A DNA stretch of 64,000 bases, taken from contig NZ_JANADO010000001.1 of the NCBI RefSeq assembly GCF_024199845.1, positions 4,092,001 through 4,156,000 of the forward strand, read 5' to 3'. The stretch comes from Bradyrhizobium sp. CCGB12 (lineage in GTDB: Bacteria > Pseudomonadota > Alphaproteobacteria > Rhizobiales > Xanthobacteraceae). Positions 1-9,816 of the stretch are shown here, in pieces (position 1 is the stretch's first letter; each line of letters begins with the position of its first letter). The notes under the pieces were generated by a model. The model made no database searches. It saw only the letters and a program-made list of their open reading frames with translations, and was not told the DNA's origin. The translations under genes were made by a program, and so were the position numbers.

Positions 1-1340
1 GCGAGCAGATCGTCCTCGTCGATGTCGGACTTGTTGCCGAGGCCGACGATCGCCGAGACGCCCATCTTGGCCGAGCGCGAGAAGCCGATGATCGCCATGC
101 CGATGCCGCCCGACTGCGACGACAGCGCCGCGTGGCCCTTGACGTCGTAGGCCGTGCAGAAGGTCGCGCAGAGATTGGCGGGCGTATAATAGAAGCCGTA
201 GATGTTCGGCCCCATCAGGCGGATGTCGTACTTCTTGCCGACCTCGACGATCTCGGCCTGCAGCTCCGGCGCGCCGGCTTCAGCGAAGCCCGACGGGATC
301 AGCACCGCGCCCGGGATCTTCTTCTCACCGCATTCGGTGAGCGCTGCCGCCACGAACTTTGCGGGAATCGCGAACACCGCGACGTCGATCACACCAGGCA
401 CGTCCTTGACGCTCTTATAGGCCTTGTAGCCGAGGATCTCGGCGGCTTTGGGATGGATCGGATAGATATCGCCCTTGTAGCCGCCGTTGATGAGGTTTTT
501 CATCACGGAATTGCCGATCTTGCCGTCCTCGGCGGAGGCGCCGACCACGGCGACGGCCTTCGGCTGCATGATGCGGTTCATCGCCGCGACGATCTCTTCA
601 GTCGGCCGCGGCTTCGGCTTGGGAACGTAGGCGAAGTCGACGACGATGCGGACGTCGGCGGCGGTCGCCCCCTTCGGCGTCGCGAACACCGGGTTGAGGT
701 CGAGCTCGACGATTTCGGGGAAGTCGGTGACGAGCTGCGAAACCTTGACGATGACGTCGGCGAGCGCGGTGCGGTTCACCGGTTCCCCGCCGCGAACGCC
801 CTTCAGGATCTCATGCGCCTGGATGCCGTCGAGCATCGACAGGGCATCCTCCTTGGTCGCGGGCGCGAGGCGGAAGGTGATGTCCTTGAGGACTTCGACC
901 AGCACGCCGCCGAGGCCGAAGGCGACCAGCTTGCCGAACGAGCCGTCGGTGATCGAGCCGACGATGACCTCGGTGCCGCCGGCCAGCATCTGCTGCACCT
1001 GGATGCCCTCGATCTTGGCGTCGGCCTTATATTTCTTGGCGTTGGAAAGAATGGTCTCGTAGGCCTTCTCGGCATCCTCGGCCGTCTTCAGGCCGACGAT
1101 GACGCCGCCGGCTTCGGTCTTGTGGAGGATGTCCGGCGAGACGATCTTCATCACGACCGGGAAGCCCATCGCGGAGGCCATCTTGCCGGCCTCGCCGGCC
1201 GACTTCGCCACGCCCTCCTTCGGCACCGGAATGCCATAGGCGTCGCAGACCAGCTTGCCTTCCGGCGCCGTCAGGCTGGTGCGGTTGTCCGCCTTGACCT
1301 GGTCAAGCACCTTGCGGACGGCATCTTTGGAATTGGACAT
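1..1340 (-). CDS. NDP-forming acyl-CoA ligase (acetate--CoA ligase family), 3' part cut by the window edge
   Basis: About 446 residues are visible, from ATG at 1340 with a GGGAGAA ribosome site 6 nt upstream. The N-terminal half is an ATP-grasp (succinyl-CoA-synthetase beta-like) domain: GFPVVMKI, HKTEAGGV, a Gly-rich FGLGGVLVE stretch, and an ELDLNPV strand. The second half, from about residue 265, is a CoA-binding Rossmann domain (AVVGASAEDGKIGN) followed by a succinyl-CoA-ligase-like region (SSQSGGIG). Family members make or use acyl-CoA with ATP or ADP. The gene is divergent from the GntR/oxc/frc unit, and two dyads (1497, 1578) lie between them, so co-regulation with oxalate catabolism is likely. 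A role in charging oxalate or another short acid to its CoA ester is inference. The C-terminus lies outside the window. Confidence 0.8.
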   Translation of the reverse strand, partial: MSNSKDAVRKVLDQVKADNRTSLTAPEGKLVCDAYGIPVPKEGVAKSAGEAGKMASAMGFPVVMKIVSPDILHKTEAGGVIVGLKTAEDAEKAYETILSNAKKYKADAKIEGIQVQQMLAGGTEVIVGSITDGSFGKLVAFGLGGVLVEVLKDITFRLAPATKEDALSMLDGIQAHEILKGVRGGEPVNRTALADVIVKVSQLVTDFPEIVELDLNPVFATPKGATAADVRIVVDFAYVPKPKPRPTEEIVAAMNRIMQPKAVAVVGASAEDGKIGNSVMKNLINGGYKGDIYPIHPKAAEILGYKAYKSVKDVPGVIDVAVFAIPAKFVAAALTECGEKKIPGAVLIPSGFAEAGAPELQAEIVEVGKKYDIRLMGPNIYGFYYTPANLCATFCTAYDVKGHAALSSQSGGIGMAIIGFSRSAKMGVSAIVGLGNKSDIDEDDLL

Positions 1341-1496
1341 GTGGCTTCTCCCTTGACCTCAGTTCGTTCTTTATCAAGCGCGCGCGTTGCGGCTGCCCGT
1401 GATGCTTGCCATTCGCCGCGCTCTGTTCCATGCCGCGGAACGGAGTGGCATAAAGCCGAGACTACTCCGCCGGCGTGGATCAAAAATGGCTGGCGA

Positions 1497-1513
1497 TGGC
1501 ATTTGGTATGCCA
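1497..1513. promoter_or_regulatory. Putative GntR operator copy 1 (TGGCAT-N5-ATGCCA)
   Basis: A perfect 6-bp inverted repeat (TGGCAT, spacer TTGGT, ATGCCA) lies in the divergent intergenic region, 157 bp upstream of the acyl-CoA ligase start. It is one of seven near-identical dyads in the window. TGG...CCA outer bases are typical of GntR/FadR-type sites. Assignment to the adjacent GntR protein is inference from proximity. Confidence 0.7.
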
Positions 1514-1577
1514 GAAGCCAACTTGTCAAGCCAGAGCGCACCTTAGAACGCCGCAAAAAATAGCCAGCTTGACATTC

Positions 1578-1594
1578 TGGCATGTGGTATGCCA
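1578..1594. promoter_or_regulatory. Putative GntR operator copy 2, overlapping the gntR promoter region
   Basis: TGGCAT-GTGGT-ATGCCA, with perfect arms, is centred 65 bp upstream of the GTG start of the GntR gene. A TTGACA hexamer at 1569-1574 just precedes it, so the dyad would cover the promoter. This placement fits autoregulation. It lies 81 bp from copy 1, close to eight helical turns, so the two sites could act together. Confidence 0.7.
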
Positions 1595-1650
1595 AAAACT
1601 TTCCCGTTAATATTCCTGTAAAAGACGACTCCCACTGGAGGAGATTCGTC

Positions 1651-2382
1651 GTGTCACTACGGAAACCAACCAAGGCGTTGCCGAACATGGCCGAGGCAGA
1701 CATCGCAATCGTTCGTATTGCCCCGGAGAGCAGCTTCAAGAACAAGGCGTATGACGCCTTGAAGGAAGCCATCCTCAAGATGGACATCTATTCGACGCCC
1801 GAGCCGGTGATGCTCGACGAGCGCGCGTTGTCCGAACGTCTTGGCGTCAGCCGCACGCCGATCCGCGAAGCGATCGCGATGCTGGAGCAGGACGGCTTCG
1901 TGAAGACGGTGCCGCGCCGCGGCATCATGGTGGTGCGCAGGACCAAGAGCGAGATCGTCGACATGATCCGCGCCTGGGCGGCGCTGGAGAGCATGGCCGC
2001 GCGCCTCATCACCACCACCGCGCGCAAGAAGGACATCACCGCGCTGCGCGATTACTTCAAGGACTTCGGCAAGGACCGCCTGCCCGAGGACCATGTCGAG
2101 GAATATTCGCGCGCCAACATCGCCTTCCACCAGGCGCTGATCTCGCTGTCGGAATCCCCCGTGCTGGTCGATCTCACCAACGACCTGCTGCTGCACGTGC
2201 GCGGCTATCGCCAACTGACCATCGGACGCAAGGACCGCACCGCGACCTCGCTGCCCGAGCATCTCGGCATGATCGAAGCACTGGAAGCGCGCGACACCGA
2301 GCTCGCCGAGAAGCGCGCCCGCGACCACACCCTTGGCCTTGCCGCTTATGTCGAAGCGCACGGCCAGGAACTGTTCACTTAA
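1651..2382 (+). CDS. GntR-family (FCD/FadR subfamily) transcriptional regulator, probable oxalate regulon regulator
   Basis: 243 aa from GTG 1651, chosen because GGAGGAG at 1637-1643 sits 7 nt upstream; ATG 1690 is the alternative. The N-terminal winged helix carries [19 protein letters not shown], and a wing follows in [14 protein letters not shown]. The C-terminal half is helical, as in FCD effector domains, with FHQALISLS and ending in a conserved-type [13 protein letters not shown] helix. It is the first gene of the oxc-frc unit: 61 bp separate its stop from oxc. The ligand is probably an acid or acyl-CoA of oxalate metabolism (inference). The 17-bp dyads upstream suggest it controls itself, the divergent ligase and distant transporter genes. 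Confidence 0.85.
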   Translation: MSLRKPTKALPNMAEADIAIVRIAPESSFKNKAYDALKEAILKMDIYSTPEPVMLDERALSERLGVSRTPIREAIAMLEQDGFVKTVPRRGIMVVRRTKSEIVDMIRAWAALESMAARLITTTARKKDITALRDYFKDFGKDRLPEDHVEEYSRANIAFHQALISLSESPVLVDLTNDLLLHVRGYRQLTIGRKDRTATSLPEHLGMIEALEARDTELAEKRARDHTLGLAAYVEAHGQELFT

Positions 2383-2443
2383 CGACGTTCACCAGAAGGG
2401 CGAACAATTCGCCCCGCATCTTGAGACCAGGGAGACAAGGCCC

Positions 2444-4177
2444 ATGCTGAATACCGCGACCAAGTCCGAAGCACCGGGCACCGAGCAGGAACTGACGGAT
2501 GGCTTCCATCTCGTCATCGACGCGCTCAAGCTGAACGGCATCAACACCATCTATAATGTGCCGGGCATCCCGATCACGGATTTGGGCCGCATGGCGCAGG
2601 CCGAAGGCATTCGCGTGATCTCCTTCCGCCACGAGCAGAACGCCGGTTATGCCGCGGGCATTGCCGGCTACCTCACCAAGAAGCCCGGCGTCTGCCTCAC
2701 GGTCTCGGCGCCCGGCTTCCTCAACGGTCTCACCGCGCTCGCGCACGCCACCACCAACTGCTACCCGATGATCCTGGTTTCGGGCTCGTCCGAGCGCGAG
2801 ATCGTCGACCTCCAGCAGGGCGACTACGAGGAAATGGACCAGCTCGCGATCGCAAAGCCGCTGTGCAAGGCGGCCTACCGCGTGCTGCACGCCCAGGACA
2901 TCGGCATCGGTTTCGCCCGCGCCATCCGCGCCGCGGTCTCGGGCCGTCCGGGCGGTGTCTATCTCGACCTGCCGGCAAAGCTGTTCGGCCAGGTGATGAA
3001 CGCCGATGCCGGCCAGAAGTCGCTGGTCAAGGTGATCGACGCCGCGCCCGCGCAGATCCCCTCGCCCGCTTCGGTCAAGCGCGCGCTCGACGTGCTCAAG
3101 AGCGCGAAGCGTCCGCTCATCATCCTCGGCAAGGGCGCGGCCTACGCGCAGGCCGATGAGGAGATCAAGAGCTTCGTCGAGAAGAGCGGCGTGCCGTTCC
3201 TCCCGATGAGCATGGCCAAGGGTCTGCTGCCCGACACGCATCCGCAATGCGCCGGCGCCGCCCGCTCGACCGTGCTGAAAGAGTCCGACGTCGTCATGCT
3301 GATCGGCGCGCGCCTGAACTGGCTGCTCTCGCACGGCAAGGGCAAGAGCTGGGGCGAAGCGCCCAAGAAGTTCATCCAAGTCGACATCGAGCCGAAGGAG
3401 ATGGACTCCAACGTCGAGATCGTCGCACCCGTGGTCGGCGACATCGGCTCGGTCGTCTCCGCCTTCAACCAGGCCATCGCTACGGGCTGGACCGCCCCGC
3501 CGGCCGAATGGACCAAGGCCATCGTGACCAAGCGCGACGAGAACGTCGCCAAGATGGCGCCGAAGCTCATGAACAACAAGTCGCCGATGGACTATCACGG
3601 CGCGCTCGGCGTGTTGAAGACCATCATCAAGGATCATCCCGAGGCGATCCTCGTCAACGAAGGCGCCAACACGCTCGACCTCGCCCGCGGCGTCATCGAC
3701 ATGTACAAGCCCCGCAAGCGTCTCGACGTCGGCACCTGGGGCGTGATGGGCATCGGCATGGGCCAGGCGATCGCGGCCGCGCTCGAGACCGGTCATCCCG
3801 TGCTCGCTGTGGAAGGCGACAGCGCCTTCGGCTTCTCCGGCATGGAGGTCGAGACCATCTGCCGCTACAACCTGCCGATCTGCGTGGTCATCTTCAACAA
3901 TGACGGCATCTATCGCGGCACCGACGTCAACGGCGCGAACGCCGATCCGGCGACGACGGTGTTCGTCAAGGGCGCGCGCTACGACAAGATGATGGAAGCC
4001 TTTGGCGGCGTCGGCGTGAATGCCACCTCGCCCGACGAGCTCAAGCGCGCCGTCAACGAAGCGATGGCCTCGGGCAAGCCGACGCTCATCAACGCGGTGA
4101 TCGATCCGGCCGCGGGCTCGGAGAGCGGCCGCATCGGCAACCTCAATCCGCAGAGCGTCCTGCAGAAGAAGAAGTAA
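2444..4177 (+). CDS. oxc: Oxalyl-CoA decarboxylase (ThDP-dependent)
   Basis: 577 aa. It decarboxylates oxalyl-CoA to formyl-CoA and CO2 using thiamine diphosphate and Mg2+, in the cytoplasm. ATG 2444 is preceded by AGGGAGA at 2429-2434; longer upstream frames lack a ribosome site. The N-terminal PYR domain has the catalytic-type Glu in [12 protein letters not shown] (Glu65). A central domain (about 205-340) follows, and the PP domain has the ThDP/Mg motif beginning [13 protein letters not shown] and ending NND. Length and the [14 protein letters not shown] and VSAPGFLNG segments match oxalyl-CoA decarboxylases rather than acetolactate synthases. frc follows 63 bp downstream, forming the classic CoA-recycling pair. 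Confidence 0.95.
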   Translation: MLNTATKSEAPGTEQELTDGFHLVIDALKLNGINTIYNVPGIPITDLGRMAQAEGIRVISFRHEQNAGYAAGIAGYLTKKPGVCLTVSAPGFLNGLTALAHATTNCYPMILVSGSSEREIVDLQQGDYEEMDQLAIAKPLCKAAYRVLHAQDIGIGFARAIRAAVSGRPGGVYLDLPAKLFGQVMNADAGQKSLVKVIDAAPAQIPSPASVKRALDVLKSAKRPLIILGKGAAYAQADEEIKSFVEKSGVPFLPMSMAKGLLPDTHPQCAGAARSTVLKESDVVMLIGARLNWLLSHGKGKSWGEAPKKFIQVDIEPKEMDSNVEIVAPVVGDIGSVVSAFNQAIATGWTAPPAEWTKAIVTKRDENVAKMAPKLMNNKSPMDYHGALGVLKTIIKDHPEAILVNEGANTLDLARGVIDMYKPRKRLDVGTWGVMGIGMGQAIAAALETGHPVLAVEGDSAFGFSGMEVETICRYNLPICVVIFNNDGIYRGTDVNGANADPATTVFVKGARYDKMMEAFGGVGVNATSPDELKRAVNEAMASGKPTLINAVIDPAAGSESGRIGNLNPQSVLQKKK

Positions 4178-4240
4178 GTCCACCCCTCAACCCTTTATTC
4201 CCTGTGGTTCGCAGGGGCAGACAGAGTACGGAGCAACACA

Positions 4241-5518
4241 ATGACCAAAGCGCTCGAGGGCGTTCGCATTCTCGACTTCACCCACGTTCAATCAGGACCG
4301 ACCTGCACCCAGCTGCTGGCCTGGTTCGGCGCCGACGTGATCAAGGTGGAACGTCCGGGCGTGGGTGACATCACCCGCGGCCAGCTGCAGGACATCCCGA
4401 ACGTGGACAGCCTGTATTTCACCATGCTCAACCACAACAAGCGCTCGATCACGCTCGACACCAAGAACCCCAAGGGCAAGGAAGTCCTCACCGAGCTGAT
4501 CAAGAAGTGCGACGTGCTGGTGGAAAACTTCGGCCCCGGCGTGCTCGACCGCATGGGCTTCCCCTGGGAGAAGATCCAGGCCATCAACCCGAAGATGATC
4601 GTCGCCTCGATCAAGGGCTTTGGCCCCGGGCCTTACGAAGACTGCAAGGTCTATGAGAACGTCGCGCAGTGCACCGGCGGCGCCGCCTCCACCACGGGCT
4701 TCCGCGACGGCCTGCCGCTCGTCACCGGCGCGCAGATCGGCGATTCCGGCACCGGCCTGCATCTCGCACTCGGCATCGTCACCGCGCTCTATCAGCGCAC
4801 GCATTCGGGCAAGGGCCAGCGCGTCACCGCGGCGATGCAGGACGGCGTGCTCAACCTCGCCCGCGTCAAGCTGCGCGACCAGCAGCGCCTCGCCCACGGC
4901 CCGCTCAAGGAGTACAGCCAGTTCGGCGAAGGCATTCCGTTCGGCGATGCCGTGCCGCGCGCCGGCAACGATTCCGGCGGCGGCCAGCCCGGCCGCATCC
5001 TGAAGTGCAAGGGTTTTGAGACCGATCCCAATGCCTACATCTACTTCATCACCCAGGCTCCGGTCTGGGAGAAGATCTGCGACGTGATCGGCGAGCCCAC
5101 CTGGAAGACCGACCCGAACTACGCCAAGCCGGCCGCGCGCCTGCCGCGCCTCAACGAGATCTTCGCCCGCATCGAGCAGTGGACGATGACCAAGACCAAG
5201 TTCGAGGCGATGGAGATCCTCAACAAGGACGACATCCCCTGCGGCCCGATCCTGTCGATGAAGGAGATCGCCGAAGACCAGTCGCTGCGCGCCACCGGCA
5301 CCGTGGTCGAGGTCGACCACCCCACCCGCGGCAAGTACATCTCGGTCGGCAACCCGATCAAGCTGTCGGACAGCGCGAGCGACGTCACCCGCTCCCCACT
5401 GCTCGGCGAGCACACCGACGAGATCCTGCGCTCGGTGCTCGGCTTCTCCGACCACCAGGTCGCCGAGATCCACAAGTCCGGCGCGCTCGACCCGCCGCAG
5501 AAGCAGGCCGCTGAGTAA
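4241..5518 (+). CDS. frc: Formyl-CoA:oxalate CoA-transferase (class III CoA transferase)
   Basis: 425 aa. It moves CoA from formyl-CoA to oxalate, giving formate plus oxalyl-CoA for Oxc. The class III fold is clear: [27 protein letters not shown] at the start, then the catalytic Asp168 in QIGDSGTG (Asp169 of the Oxalobacter enzyme), and Gln17. [17 protein letters not shown] and [14 protein letters not shown] are standard family segments. Length equals that of characterised Frc proteins (about 428). It is the last gene of the gntR-oxc-frc unit, closed by a strong terminator. Formate produced here can feed the fds operon at 40.5-46.5 kb. Confidence 0.95.
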   Translation: MTKALEGVRILDFTHVQSGPTCTQLLAWFGADVIKVERPGVGDITRGQLQDIPNVDSLYFTMLNHNKRSITLDTKNPKGKEVLTELIKKCDVLVENFGPGVLDRMGFPWEKIQAINPKMIVASIKGFGPGPYEDCKVYENVAQCTGGAASTTGFRDGLPLVTGAQIGDSGTGLHLALGIVTALYQRTHSGKGQRVTAAMQDGVLNLARVKLRDQQRLAHGPLKEYSQFGEGIPFGDAVPRAGNDSGGGQPGRILKCKGFETDPNAYIYFITQAPVWEKICDVIGEPTWKTDPNYAKPAARLPRLNEIFARIEQWTMTKTKFEAMEILNKDDIPCGPILSMKEIAEDQSLRATGTVVEVDHPTRGKYISVGNPIKLSDSASDVTRSPLLGEHTDEILRSVLGFSDHQVAEIHKSGALDPPQKQAAE

Positions 5519-5540
5519 GCGGGCTTACACGAGACTAATG

Positions 5541-5571
5541 AAAGGGCCGCCCTTCAAGGGCGGCCCTTTTT
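5541..5571 (+). terminator. Rho-independent terminator of the oxc-frc unit
   Basis: A 12-bp perfect stem (AAAGGGCCGCCC at 5541-5552 pairing with 5558-5569) with a 5-nt TTCAA loop and T-tract begins 22 bp after the frc stop. Confidence 0.9.
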
Positions 5572-5943
5572 GCATGAGAACGCCGTTGGGCGTGAAGGCT
5601 CAAAACTAAAAATGAAAAACAACCCCATGCACAGTAGCTAACCCCTTGGCTGCAGAGCAATTTCTATTTTAGCGAAATTCCTTTGACGCGTCGGGCAAAA
5701 CAGGGGTATTGTGCGATCATCGGAACGTCCGCGACCCGGCGGTTGGGCCGCCGTTTTCAATTCCCCCTTCGGAGACGGTGACGCTTTGACGGGCTTTGAG
5801 CGCTAGCAACGGACGGCTACGCGCGGGCAATTGACCGCCCCTTCCCCCGAGCACGATCGAGAGGCCTCTTTGCCTCGGGATATCTTGTATCCGACTTTCT
5901 ATCTGTGATTGACGATACTTAGCCACTTACCTAGCTTCGAACC
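5572..5943 (+). other. Non-coding leader upstream of the STAND gene, with a possible second hairpin at 5737-5757
   Basis: 372 bp without a convincing gene. The first 130 bp are markedly AT-richer than the flanking oxalate genes. CGGCGG-TTGGG-CCGCCG followed by TTTT (5737-5757) could terminate or attenuate a short transcript. No clear ribosome site precedes ATG 5944. The stretch probably holds the STAND gene's promoter and the left junction of the inserted segment, but no promoter can be fixed by eye. Confidence 0.4.
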
Positions 5944-8900
5944 ATGTTTGAAATCACCGGGGACGATATTTATCTTCTGAATGACACTGACCTGCGCGCG
6001 CTGATTGGGCGGCTATGCGAAGCCGAACTGCGGCGGCAGGGTTATTCAGTCTCGCATGCGACTTGGGGCGGTAGTCAGACCGCCAAGGACGGCGGACTCG
6101 ATGTGCATGTAGGGCTGCCGGCTGAGGCCATTGTCACCGGCTTTATTCCGAGGCCCGAGACAGGGTTTCAGGTCAAGAAGCCCGACATGCCACGAAAGGA
6201 AATTCTCGATGAGATGAAGCCGGACGGCGTTGCGCGCTCCGTCATTGTCGATCTTGCCAAGGCATCGGGGGCATACATCATCGTAAGTGCGACCGGATCG
6301 ACAGCTCATTCAGCGCTCAACAACCGCAAGAAGGCGATGGCTGAGGCGATGGAGGGCATCGCCGACGCGTCAAAGCTCGCGCTCGATTTCTATGACCGTA
6401 ACCGGGTTGCGACTTGGCTCCGCGATCATCCGGGCCTTATTCCATGGGTTCGTTCCCTCATTGGCAAGTCGATTCCGGGCTGGCAGTCCTTCGGGTCGTG
6501 GTCCCGCGCTCCCGGCGGCGTGGATGACTCCTACCTGTTCGACGACGAAGCACGCATCAAGACAGGCGATGAGAACGAAGGCGAAGGCCTTAGCGCGGTC
6601 GACGGTATAAACCGCGTCCGCGACGTTCTTCGGAAGCCGGGACAGGTGGTCCGCCTTGTCGGCTTGTCCGGTGTGGGAAAAACGCGACTTTGCGAGGCAC
6701 TATTCGATGACAAGATCGGCAAGGAAGGCCTCGATCCATCGCTTGCTTACTATACGAACGTGGCGGAAGGCCCAAACCCGCCGCCGGTCGGACTTGCATC
6801 CGACCTCATCGCAGCACGTAGGCGGGGTATCCTTGTCATTGACAACTGCCCCTTTGAGCTTCACGGCGAGTTGGCGAAAGTAGCCCGCGAAGCGAACTCG
6901 ATGATCAGCGTCATCACGGTCGAATACGACATTCGCGACGACCAACCCGAAGGTACCGACGTGTTCGCGCTGGATACGTCGTCGCCCGCGCTTATCGAGA
7001 AGCTGGTGGCCCGGCGCCATCCTCAGATCTCGCAAATCGACGCTGGGACCATCGCGCAATTTTCGGACGGTAACGCTCGGGTGGCCCTCGCGCTCGCAGC
7101 TACGGTAGAGAAGAACGGGTCCATTACCGGGCTTAGCAACGCGGATTTGTTCAAGCGGCTCTTCCAGCAACGGCACGAACATGATCCCGACCTGCTCCTG
7201 ATCGCACAAGCCTGTTCGCTGGTGTATTCCTTCGAGGGCGTCAAGACAGAAGGTGACGGCGCGGAACTGCCCATCCTTGCCGGGCTAATCGGTAAGCCCG
7301 TATCGGAGGCCTATGCGGCCATTGCCGAGCTGAAGCGGCGCGACTTATTGCAGGAACGCGCAGAATGGCGCGCAGTGTTGCCGCACGCCATTGCCAACCG
7401 CCTCGCGGCCCTCGCATTGCAGAACATTCCTACCGCGACGATTATGAATGCGCTTGTGATGAACGCACTCGCGCGCCTGCGGCGTTCCTTCTCGCGGCGG
7501 CTCGGTTACCTCGATGGCAGTAAGGAAGCCCGTGCGATCGTGGAAAGGTGGCTGTCGCCCGGTGGCATCCTCGCGGACATCTCCAATCTCCGCGAGGATG
7601 AGTGCACGATGCTGGTGAATGTCGCTCCGGTCATGCCGGACGAAACTTTGGCTGCAATCGAGCGAGCTCTCCAGAATGCGGACCGTTCGACGCTCGCCAA
7701 GAATCTGCATCTCGTGCGGCTTCTACGCTCGCTGGCTTATGAACCCGCGCAATTCGAGCGGGCCATAGCTCTCTTGATCAAGTTTGCGCAAGCGTCGGAT
7801 TCCGATGATGACAACAGCGCGGCGGGTATCGTGCCGTCTCTGTTTCACATTGTTCTTTCCGGGACCCATGCGCCGATTATAGTGCGCCTAAAGGTGCTGG
7901 AAAGCCTGCTTCGGTCGGAAGAGGCTGGGCTGCGTACGCTCGGATTAAAGGCACTCGACGCTGTCCTGAAAACTGATCACTTCTCGTCGTCCTACAGTTT
8001 TGACTTTGGTGCGCGTTCACGCGACTACGGCTACTACCCGCCGACGGGCAAAGATGTGCAGGATTGGTTCGGCGCGGTCCTGCAACTCATCTCACCCATA
8101 GCCCTGTCCGATGATCCCATTGCCGCGGGTGTTCGCACATCTATCGCGCACGAGTTCCGGGGACTCTGGTCGCACACCGGACAGATCGATGCTCTTGAGA
8201 ACCTCGTAAGGGCGATCGGGAAAAAGGGATTCTGGAGAGCGGGTTGGATAGCCATACGCCAAACACGGGTCTTTGATAGCGAGCACATGCCACCCGATAT
8301 CCGTGAGCGGCTGATCGCTCTTGAAGAGTTGCTTCGGCCCAAGGACCTCGTCGATCAAGTAAAAGGTGTGGTTCTGGGATCGGGTCCAGGAAGCGTTGAC
8401 CTCGACGATCTCGAGGACGTCGTGAACGACGATTATGCGGGCGCTACCGAACGCATGAACCGAACGGTCGAGAATCTGGGCAAAGATGTTGCGAACGATG
8501 ACGAAGCGTTCAAAAGCCTGCTGCCAGGCCTGATAAGGGGCGGTTCACGCGTCCCTCTGTTCGGAGCAGGCCTCGCAGGCAGCACCGAGAAGCCATATGA
8601 GATTTGGCAGGCCTTCGTAACCGAATTTGCGGCGACGGAGAAGCCAGCTACGGGCGTGATGGGCGGCTTCCTAGCTGGACTGCAAAAGCGGGACGCCAAA
8701 CTGACCGACAAGATGCTGGACGAGGCGCTACAACACCCGTCGATTGGGCCGTTATTTCCTCAGCTTCAGACGAGTGTTTCGATCGACGACCGTGGGCTGG
8801 AACGGCTGCACGAAGCGCTTGAGCTTGGGAAAGCCGACATCAGCCAGTTTTTCATGCTGGCCTATGGCCGCGTGAGCGATGAGATTCCGGGGCCTCAATT

Positions 8901-9747
8901 CCGAGATCTTTTGCTTGCCATTGCAAGCAAGGCTGGCGGCTTAACGGTTTCGCTAGAGATATTGTCGATGCGCCTGTTTGCCGATGCGGCTGACAAGTGT
9001 TCGTCTGCCCCTGAAGTGACCCAGATCGGCCGGGCACTTTTGAACGCGTTCGAGTTTCACAAGAAAAATGGACGTACCGATAAGGAGGATCGGGAACTGG
9101 GCCGGATCGCCCAGGTATCCCTCGTGGGAGATGAGGGCATTCCCATCGTGCGGGGCATCGTCCGAAAAATGATGGTGGCCGTACGGCGCTATAACGTATA
9201 CGCGCACGACCAGGACGATCTGATGACCGGGCTGCTTCGGGTTCATCCGACGGTCGTGCTGGATGAAGCGTTTTCGGGTGACGCTAAGGCTATAGCAAAC
9301 GCCGTTCAGGTTTTCGCCGACTTCCAGCGGTTCCGTAAAAATCCGTTAGGGGTCGTGTCCGACGATGTTCTGCTTGCCTGGTGTGATGCTGATCCTGAAG
9401 TCCGCTACCCGATTATGGCGGCATCGGCCGGCATATTTAAGCGCCCCGCAAACAACGAGCCGCACGAATGGCTTCCTCTAGCCGCAAGACTTCTTGCCAA
9501 GGCGCCTAGTCCGCAAGCCGTTCTCAAGGAGATCGTCCGGCGTCTTCATCCCACGAGCTGGAGCGGCTCACTTGCCACGAAACTTGAGGGGCGGTTGAGG
9601 CTCCTTGAGCGAATTCCGATCGATCAGACCCCAGCGCTTAATGATGCGCTTAACGCGGCCAAAGCAGTGTTGCAGGAGAGGATTGTGACCGAGCGAAAGC
9701 ACGAAGCCGCAGATAGCAGGTCTCGTAGCCGCCGCTTTGAAGATTGA
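5944..9747 (+). CDS. STAND-type NTPase with N-terminal PD-(D/E)xK nuclease-like domain; Avs-like antiphage candidate
   Basis: 1267 aa, single gene. Residues 1-170 resemble an Mrr-like nuclease: a helix with Glu24/Glu27, then WGGSQTAKDGGLDVHV (Asp53) and GFQVKK (Gln76, Lys78), i.e. a D...QxK core. A linker leads to a STAND/AAA-type NTPase: Walker A GLSGVGKT at 240-247, Walker B GILVIDNCP (Asp300), a sensor-like VITVEYDIRDD near 323-333, and a helical plus winged-helix part to about 490. The remaining ~770 residues are mainly helical, a solenoid-type sensor by analogy. This order (effector, switch, sensor) is that of Avs and other NLR-like defence proteins, which kill or arrest infected cells on sensing phage proteins. 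No signal peptide or membrane segment is seen. Codon use is less G/C-biased than neighbours, suggesting transfer. Defence function is inference. Confidence 0.75.
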   Translation: MFEITGDDIYLLNDTDLRALIGRLCEAELRRQGYSVSHATWGGSQTAKDGGLDVHVGLPAEAIVTGFIPRPETGFQVKKPDMPRKEILDEMKPDGVARSVIVDLAKASGAYIIVSATGSTAHSALNNRKKAMAEAMEGIADASKLALDFYDRNRVATWLRDHPGLIPWVRSLIGKSIPGWQSFGSWSRAPGGVDDSYLFDDEARIKTGDENEGEGLSAVDGINRVRDVLRKPGQVVRLVGLSGVGKTRLCEALFDDKIGKEGLDPSLAYYTNVAEGPNPPPVGLASDLIAARRRGILVIDNCPFELHGELAKVAREANSMISVITVEYDIRDDQPEGTDVFALDTSSPALIEKLVARRHPQISQIDAGTIAQFSDGNARVALALAATVEKNGSITGLSNADLFKRLFQQRHEHDPDLLLIAQACSLVYSFEGVKTEGDGAELPILAGLIGKPVSEAYAAIAELKRRDLLQERAEWRAVLPHAIANRLAALALQNIPTATIMNALVMNALARLRRSFSRRLGYLDGSKEARAIVERWLSPGGILADISNLREDECTMLVNVAPVMPDETLAAIERALQNADRSTLAKNLHLVRLLRSLAYEPAQFERAIALLIKFAQASDSDDDNSAAGIVPSLFHIVLSGTHAPIIVRLKVLESLLRSEEAGLRTLGLKALDAVLKTDHFSSSYSFDFGARSRDYGYYPPTGKDVQDWFGAVLQLISPIALSDDPIAAGVRTSIAHEFRGLWSHTGQIDALENLVRAIGKKGFWRAGWIAIRQTRVFDSEHMPPDIRERLIALEELLRPKDLVDQVKGVVLGSGPGSVDLDDLEDVVNDDYAGATERMNRTVENLGKDVANDDEAFKSLLPGLIRGGSRVPLFGAGLAGSTEKPYEIWQAFVTEFAATEKPATGVMGGFLAGLQKRDAKLTDKMLDEALQHPSIGPLFPQLQTSVSIDDRGLERLHEALELGKADISQFFMLAYGRVSDEIPGPQFRDLLLAIASKAGGLTVSLEILSMRLFADAADKCSSAPEVTQIGRALLNAFEFHKKNGRTDKEDRELGRIAQVSLVGDEGIPIVRGIVRKMMVAVRRYNVYAHDQDDLMTGLLRVHPTVVLDEAFSGDAKAIANAVQVFADFQRFRKNPLGVVSDDVLLAWCDADPEVRYPIMAASAGIFKRPANNEPHEWLPLAARLLAKAPSPQAVLKEIVRRLHPTSWSGSLATKLEGRLRLLERIPIDQTPALNDALNAAKAVLQERIVTERKHEAADSRSRSRRFED

Positions 9748-9816
9748 GAACGCGTAGACACATGAATATCGAGGCTTTTCCTTTTCCAGCGTCGATCGCG
9801 AACGGACGATCATGCC
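9748..9816. other. Short convergent gap between the STAND gene and bioB
   Basis: 69 bp between two convergent stop codons. No hairpin with a T-tract is evident, so transcription from either side may read into the opposite gene. Confidence 0.5.

Noticed and set aside
132..1610. Long plus-strand open frame opposite the acyl-CoA ligase
   Set aside because: It is the antisense shadow of the ligase, Arg/His/Asp-rich with no family similarity, caused by high GC.
2375..4183. 602-codon minus-strand frame opposite oxc
   Set aside because: Composition (very Asp/His/Arg-rich) is typical of antisense reading of GC-rich codons; oxc is certain on the plus strand.
5720..5765. tRNA-like hairpin plus TTCAA stretch
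   Set aside because: No cloverleaf with acceptor, anticodon and T-arm could be built; it looks like a simple hairpin with a T-tract.
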